Origin: Pelomonas candidula
Lineage (GTDB): Bacteria > Pseudomonadota > Gammaproteobacteria > Burkholderiales > Burkholderiaceae_C
Assembly: GCF_043555985.1 (NCBI RefSeq)
Contig: NZ_JBIGIC010000001.1
Coordinates: 186,001 to 250,000 of the forward strand
Direction: 5' to 3'
Length of the DNA: 64,000 nt
Within the stretch, counting starts at the first letter, position 1; each line of letters starts with the position of its first letter. Below, piece after piece: positions 59,775-64,000 of this stretch. The notes beneath the pieces are model-generated. The model saw only the letters and a program-made list of their open reading frames with translations. It was not told where the DNA came from and did no database searches. The translations under genes were made by a program, and so were the position numbers.

Positions 59775-60278
59775 CTAACGGAGTCCCAACGCCTCTCGCA
59801 CTGCCGCGGCGGCCTCGTCGCCCTTGGCCTTCTGCACGCGCTCGACGAGTTGCAGCGCCAGCGCCTGCAGTTCGGCGAGGCTGCCGCAGCGCTCGACCTC
59901 CAGCGCGAATGCATAGCCCTTGAACGGCCCCAGCAGCTTGGTCGCCTGGCCGCTCATGTAGGTGTAGAGGGCCGCACGGTCCAGCAGCGGCGAGCCACCG
60001 GCCGGCGCAGGCGCGGCGCTCGGGGCCGGTGCGGCAACAGGAGCGGGCGGCTGGGCGGCTGGCGGCGCGTAGCCCCCTTGCGGCACGATCAGCCCCTGCT
60101 GGCGCAGCGCCTCGAGATCGGCCTCGGTCGCACCCGCGACGAGGCGCAGCCATTCGCCAGCCGGCTTGGTGGCGTCCAGCACCAGCAGCAGGTTGCGCGC
60201 GGCGCGGGACAACGGCAGGGCGCGCGCGCGAATCTCGGCGCGCCCGGCCTCGGTTTTGGAATGCAGCAGATCGAGCAC
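59775..60278 (-). CDS. Hypothetical protein with Ala/Pro-rich linker, 167 residues
   Basis: GTG 60278 starts MLDLLHSKTEAGRAEIRARA. The first 70 residues (SRAARNLLLVLDATKPAGEWLRLVAGATEADLEALRQQGLI) look like a small helical, winged-helix-like domain. A Pro/Ala linker (about 73-97) precedes a second helical domain (LLGPFKGYAFALEVERCGSLAELQALALQLVERVQKAKG). There is no signal or membrane segment. I recognise no characterised family; it stands between tdk and the acyl-CoA ligase gene, with the latter convergent to nothing and on the same strand. Confidence 0.75.
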   Translation of the reverse strand: MLDLLHSKTEAGRAEIRARALPLSRAARNLLLVLDATKPAGEWLRLVAGATEADLEALRQQGLIVPQGGYAPPAAQPPAPVAAPAPSAAPAPAGGSPLLDRAALYTYMSGQATKLLGPFKGYAFALEVERCGSLAELQALALQLVERVQKAKGDEAAAAVREALGLR

Positions 60279-60341
60279 GGTGTGGACCCTCGCCCGCGGG
60301 CGGGATCACCGCCAGCAGGACTCGTCACGAAAAATAGGCGA

Positions 60342-62015
60342 TCAGCTCTTGTCCCGCAGCTCGCGGCGCAGGATCTTGCCCACGGGAGATTTGGGCAGGT
60401 CGGTGCGGAACTCGACGATCTTGGGCCGTTTGTAGCCGGTCAGGTTCAGTTCGCAATACGACCGCACGTCGGCCTCGGTGATATTCGGGTCTTTCTTCAC
60501 GATGACCACCTTCACGGCCTCGCCGGCCTTGGCGTCGGGCACGCCGACGGCCGCGCACTCCAGCACGCCGGGCATCTGCGTGAGGACGTCTTCCACCTCG
60601 TTCGGATACACATTGAAACCGCTGACGAGGATCATGTCCTTCTTGCGGTCGACGATCTTGAAATAACCGCGTTCGTCGACGGTGCCGATGTCGCCGGTGC
60701 GGAAAAAGCCGTCGGCCGTCATGACCTTGGCCGTCTCGTCGGGGCGCTGCCAGTAGCCCGCCATGACCTGCGGCCCGCGGATGGCGATCTCGCCGGGCTG
60801 GCCCGACGGCACCTCGGCGCCGTCGTCGTCCAGCAGCTTGAGCTCGGTCAGCGGCATCGGCAGGCCGATGGTGCCGCTGTACGCCGTGCTGTCGGTCGGG
60901 TTGCAGGTCGCCGACGGCGAGGTCTCGGACAGGCCGTAGCCCTCGACGATGGGGCAGCCCGTCTTCTCCAGCCACAGCTTGGCCGTGGCCTGCTGCACGG
61001 CCATGCCGCCGCCCACCGAGATGACGAGATTGCTCCAGTCCACCGTGTTGAAGTCGGCGTGGTTGGCCATCGCCATGAACAGCGTGTTGACGGCCGGGAA
61101 GCTGTGGAAGCGGTGTGCGCTGAGCTCCTTGAACATGGCCGGCAGGTCACGCGGGTTGGGCACCAGCACGTTGGCGCCGCCCATGTGCATGGACAGCATC
61201 ATGTTCGTGTTGAAACCGAAGATGTGATACAGCGGCAGCGCGCAGATGGTGACGACCTGCTCGCCCTTCGGGATCTTCTTGAGCGCCGGCTGGTACCAGG
61301 CCTCGCTCTGCAGGATGTTGGCGACGAGGTTGCGGTGCTTGAGCACGGCCCCCTTTGAAACGCCGGTGGTGCCGCCGGTGTACTGCAGCACGGCGATGTC
61401 GTCCGGGCCCAGCTGCGGCGCCTTGTAGGTGAGGCTGCGGCCCTTGGCCAACGCGTCGTTGAAGCGCACGGCGCCCGGCAGCTCGAAGGCCGGCACCATC
61501 TTCTTCACCTTGCGCACGACGTAGTTGACGATGGCGCCCTTGAGCAGGCCCAGCATGTCGCCCATCGCGGCCAGCACGATGTGCTTGGTCGGCACGTTCT
61601 TGATGACCTGCTGAAGCACCGAGGCGAAGTTCTCGATGATGACGATGGCCTTGGCGCCGGAGTCCTTGAGCTGGTGCTCCAGCTCGCGCGGCGTGTACAG
61701 CGGGTTCACGTTGACGACCACATAACCGGCCCTCAGCACGGCAGCCACGGCCACCGGGTACTGGAACAGGTTGGGCATCATGAGGGCGACGCGATCGCCC
61801 TTCTCCAGGCCCAGGCTCTGCAGATAGGCGGCGAAGGCGCGCGAAGCTTCGTCCACCTGCGCGAAGCTGACGCTCTTGCCCATCATCAGGTAGGCGGGCT
61901 TGTCGGCGTTCTTCTTGAACGAGGTGTCGAGCAGGTCGACGAGGCTGGGATAGAGCGACGTGTTCACGTCGCGCGGCACCTCGGCCGGGTATTGCTTCAG
62001 CCAGATCGGCTCCAT
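60342..62015 (-). CDS. fadD: Long-chain-fatty-acid--CoA ligase
   Basis: ATG 62015 (MEPIWLKQYPAEVPRDVNTS) with GGAGA upstream gives 557 residues of the AMP-forming ligase superfamily. Motifs in order: AVLQYTGGTTGVSKGAVLKHRN (AMP/P-loop), VEGYGLSETSPSATCNP (A5), GEIAIRGPQVMAGYWQRPDETAKV, FFRTGDIGTVDERGYFKIVDRKKDMILVSGFNVYPNEVE (A7-A8) and PKSPVGKILRRELRD with the catalytic Lys. The family activates fatty acids with ATP and CoA for uptake and beta-oxidation. The start is well within the size range of FadD. Confidence 0.94.
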   Translation of the reverse strand: MEPIWLKQYPAEVPRDVNTSLYPSLVDLLDTSFKKNADKPAYLMMGKSVSFAQVDEASRAFAAYLQSLGLEKGDRVALMMPNLFQYPVAVAAVLRAGYVVVNVNPLYTPRELEHQLKDSGAKAIVIIENFASVLQQVIKNVPTKHIVLAAMGDMLGLLKGAIVNYVVRKVKKMVPAFELPGAVRFNDALAKGRSLTYKAPQLGPDDIAVLQYTGGTTGVSKGAVLKHRNLVANILQSEAWYQPALKKIPKGEQVVTICALPLYHIFGFNTNMMLSMHMGGANVLVPNPRDLPAMFKELSAHRFHSFPAVNTLFMAMANHADFNTVDWSNLVISVGGGMAVQQATAKLWLEKTGCPIVEGYGLSETSPSATCNPTDSTAYSGTIGLPMPLTELKLLDDDGAEVPSGQPGEIAIRGPQVMAGYWQRPDETAKVMTADGFFRTGDIGTVDERGYFKIVDRKKDMILVSGFNVYPNEVEDVLTQMPGVLECAAVGVPDAKAGEAVKVVIVKKDPNITEADVRSYCELNLTGYKRPKIVEFRTDLPKSPVGKILRRELRDKS

Positions 62016-62116
62016 GGCCTTGTCTCCGTATTGCTTTGCTTGGCGGCGATTCTGACCGATGGCTGACAGCGGCCGGGTCAGGGGATTCGATAGCGCGATT
62101 CGTGGGAGGCCTCTCA

Positions 62117-62833
62117 TCAGCTGAGCAGCTGTTCCAACCGTTCGCGGACCTTCCGCCAACCTGGATGGACACTGTCCATCAGTGCGAAAAAGGCCGGTGA
62201 ATGGTCGCGGATTCGCAGGTGGCAGAGCTCGTGCTGGATGACGCTGTCGATGGCGTCCAGCGGCGCCTGCGTCAAGCCGGGGTGGAGCGTCAGCACGCCG
62301 TGGGCGGACAGGCTGCCCCAGCGGCGCTGCATGGTTCGCAGGCGCAAGATCGGCGCGGCGAGGCCGAAGAAGGCGTGGTGCTGCAGGCAGCGCTGCAGGC
62401 GCTCGCCAAAGATGCCTCGCGCCTGGGCCAGCCGCCAGCCATGAACCAGATCCGCGATCTGGGCAGCGGACCGTGAAGCGAGGGCGCGAACGACCAACTT
62501 GTGCCCTTCCACACTGACGCCCTCGGTGCCGGCTTCAGCTCGGCAGACTTGCAGCATCAGTTGCGAGCCCAGGTGGCGATGGGTTTCTCCCGACAGATAG
62601 GCCCGGGGCGCCGTGCGCGGCTCGAAGCGCGCCAGCCCGGCATGCTGCGAGTCGAGCCAGCGCCTGTGCCGCGCCAGCAGCTCGGCGACCTGCTCGGCGC
62701 CCCAGCCGGCCGGGATGCGCGCCACGATACGCCTTTCCCCCGTCACCTCCAGCGTCGCTGTGCGCTGCCGGCGGGCGCTGGGCTGCACGTCCAACGCCGT
62801 CGCCCAGGACGGCAATTCGAAGTCAGCGTCCAT
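62117..62833 (-). CDS. YgjP-like (DUF45) zinc metallopeptidase linked to type I restriction
   Basis: The 238-residue protein has the zinc motif HELCH (201-205) with a third ligand His211 in HSPAF, and RTMQRRWGSLSAHGVLTLHPGLTQAP just before it. These match the YgjP/M48-like (DUF45) family. The gene overlaps the end of the hsdR-type gene by 11 bp, an association common for this family. Its job there is not established; a role in controlling restriction subunit turnover is plausible but inferred. Confidence 0.88.
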   Translation of the reverse strand: MDADFELPSWATALDVQPSARRQRTATLEVTGERRIVARIPAGWGAEQVAELLARHRRWLDSQHAGLARFEPRTAPRAYLSGETHRHLGSQLMLQVCRAEAGTEGVSVEGHKLVVRALASRSAAQIADLVHGWRLAQARGIFGERLQRCLQHHAFFGLAAPILRLRTMQRRWGSLSAHGVLTLHPGLTQAPLDAIDSVIQHELCHLRIRDHSPAFFALMDSVHPGWRKVRERLEQLLS

Positions 62834-64000
62834 TCAGCCCCCGGCGGCGCGCCAGCTGCATGGATTGCTCGATGACGGCGTCCATCTGCTGGCTGGTCAG
62901 CGGCGTCGGCAACTGCGGGCCGAGCACGTCGTAGAGGAAATGATCCAGCGCCGTCTTGGTGGCGTTGACAGCTTCCAGGTTGCGCCAATAGTCCACCACG
63001 GCATGCTCACCCAGGGCCTCCATCACCGCCTGGGCCGTCATCTCTGCCAGCGCGTTGGCGCGATCCGGCGCAATGCCCTCAAAGATCCGGCGCACCAGGC
63101 CATAGACGGCCAGCGCGTCGTCCTGGCCACGCAGCGCCGCCGGTACCTCGTCCTGGGGCCGCTGCGCCATCCCATCACGCACCGCCTTCACCTGCGCCAG
63201 GTAGGCCAACTCGTTGATGCGCTTGGCCTTGTAGTCGTCGATGGCGTCCTGCACCAGCTTGGAGAAGCGCTCGTACTGCGCCGGGTCCAGCTTGATGCGC
63301 TCATCGATCACGCGCTTGAGGTTGTGCGCCATCACGTCCGCCTGAGCCGCCGGGCCGCGCTCGCTCTCGGGGCGGGTCTGCAGCGCGGCATCCACCGAGG
63401 CCGGGTCGAAGATGTCCACCGGCGCATGCAATTGCAACACCTCGTCTGCCGCCAGATGCACGTTCAGCAGCTTGCGGATGCGCGGCTCGTAGTGCCGGCG
63501 GAAGTCCACCGCCTCGGCAAAGCGCAGTTGGGCCGACTGCTTCAGCGCCATCAGCCGTTTCAGGTCGGCCTTGTAGCGCTCCACCTGCACGGCCGGCGTC
63601 TCGGCCAGGAAGCGCTCTAGCCCGAAGGCCAGCGCCAGCAACCGGCCGAAGGCCGACAGCCGGGTATAGAACTCCTCACGCATCGCCTCATCGCGCAACA
63701 ACTCCTCGTGCGCCGCCATGCCCGCACTCGCCGGCAGCTCGCGGAACAGCTCCAGCAGATGGGCATGCACGTCGGGCAGCTTCAGCACCTCGTCGTAGGC
63801 CGATTCCACCGTGCCCAGCAAGTCTTCGTCGGCAAAGCCTGCCAGCGCCTCGTAGCTGCTCATCGCACCCTTGAGCTCCTTGAGCACGCCGGCGTAGTCG
63901 ACGATCTGGCCATACTCCTTCTCGATGCGCCCGCCGTCCTCGGTGCGTTGCTCGTAGAGCCGGTTCACGCGGGCGATGGCCTGCAGCAGCGTGTGCGCCT
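62823..64000 (-). CDS. hsdR: Type I restriction enzyme R subunit, C-terminal part (5' end beyond the window)
   Basis: The frame stays open to base 64000, so about 392 residues of the C-terminus are visible. It begins with AHTLLQAIARVNRLYEQRTEDG, a superfamily 2 helicase motif VI of the form QAIARVNR. It continues with IVDYAGVLKELKGAMSSYEALAG and a long helical region ending DYWRNLEAVNATKTALDHFLYDV. This is the C-terminal half of HsdR, the translocase/endonuclease subunit. hsdM and hsdS should lie to the right. The stop overlaps the metallopeptidase gene. Confidence 0.9.
   Translation of the reverse strand, partial: AHTLLQAIARVNRLYEQRTEDGGRIEKEYGQIVDYAGVLKELKGAMSSYEALAGFADEDLLGTVESAYDEVLKLPDVHAHLLELFRELPASAGMAAHEELLRDEAMREEFYTRLSAFGRLLALAFGLERFLAETPAVQVERYKADLKRLMALKQSAQLRFAEAVDFRRHYEPRIRKLLNVHLAADEVLQLHAPVDIFDPASVDAALQTRPESERGPAAQADVMAHNLKRVIDERIKLDPAQYERFSKLVQDAIDDYKAKRINELAYLAQVKAVRDGMAQRPQDEVPAALRGQDDALAVYGLVRRIFEGIAPDRANALAEMTAQAVMEALGEHAVVDYWRNLEAVNATKTALDHFLYDVLGPQLPTPLTSQQMDAVIEQSMQLARRRGLNGR

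Overview
The window is a high-GC bacterial chromosome segment carrying the right-hand part of a filamentous (inovirus-type) prophage at its left end. Several features point to a betaproteobacterium of the order Burkholderiales, probably near Roseateles, Rubrivivax or Comamonadaceae. These are GC-rich third codon positions throughout, a fused indolepyruvate:ferredoxin oxidoreductase with a divergent Lrp-type regulator, a SpecificRecomb-family membrane protein next to apaG, and a trpE-trpG...trpD-trpC cluster. The taxonomic placement is inference; there is no rRNA gene, and no tRNA gene was seen.

Positions 1-5650 hold the prophage. On the + strand are a truncated small membrane protein, the major coat protein, a 19-codon hydrophobic mini-ORF, a pIII-like adsorption protein, a pVI/DUF2523-like protein and a small membrane protein with a CxxC motif. 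Converging on them on the - strand are a Zot/pI-like assembly ATPase, a ParB-like DNA-binding protein and a serine recombinase. The perfect palindrome CGTTTCGCATGCGAAACG occurs three times, with a fourth 14-bp core copy, and I saw it nowhere else in the window. Its half-sites resemble those of the ParB site parS, so I propose it as the operator or partition site of the phage ParB-like protein. A 415-bp hairpin-rich gap (4585-4999) may hold the phage replication or packaging signals. Replication genes must lie to the left of the window.

Positions 5700-22350 are host genes: two EamA transporters, two of the window's secreted or binding-type proteins, an M50 protease, a DUF2167 protein, the indolepyruvate oxidoreductase with its Lrp regulator, a diguanylate cyclase, a PEP-mutase-family protein, methylglyoxal synthase, a GGDEF/EAL protein and a FAD-dependent dehydrogenase.

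Positions 22347-23445 look like two integron gene cassettes without an integrase. Two lower-GC genes on the - strand are bounded by attC-like sites with recognisable R'' and R' boxes.

Positions 23600-42200 are mostly housekeeping and envelope genes: a GST, cytochrome c, DUF427, mltA, SpecificRecomb, apaG, tag, rpe, a low-molecular-weight phosphatase, an RND efflux pair, pseudouridine catabolism genes (psuG with a PfkB kinase), an aminotransferase, gph and a chalcone-isomerase-like protein.

Positions 42200-48620 are a trp operon preceded by a candidate Trp-rich leader peptide (WPWRPW). It is interrupted by a threonine aldolase and a DinB-like gene and ends in ung through ATGA overlaps. Positions 48900-56700 are a LysR-controlled tripartite RND efflux operon whose first gene is an alpha/beta-hydrolase-fold protein lacking its catalytic serine.

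Positions 56750-58640 are an isolated holin plus M15/GH19 endolysin pair. The right end carries thymidine kinase, an acyl-CoA ligase, and the 3' end of a type I restriction gene (hsdR) overlapping a YgjP-like metallopeptidase. A family of about 140-bp structured intergenic repeats follows at least five genes, each copy oriented like the gene it follows.
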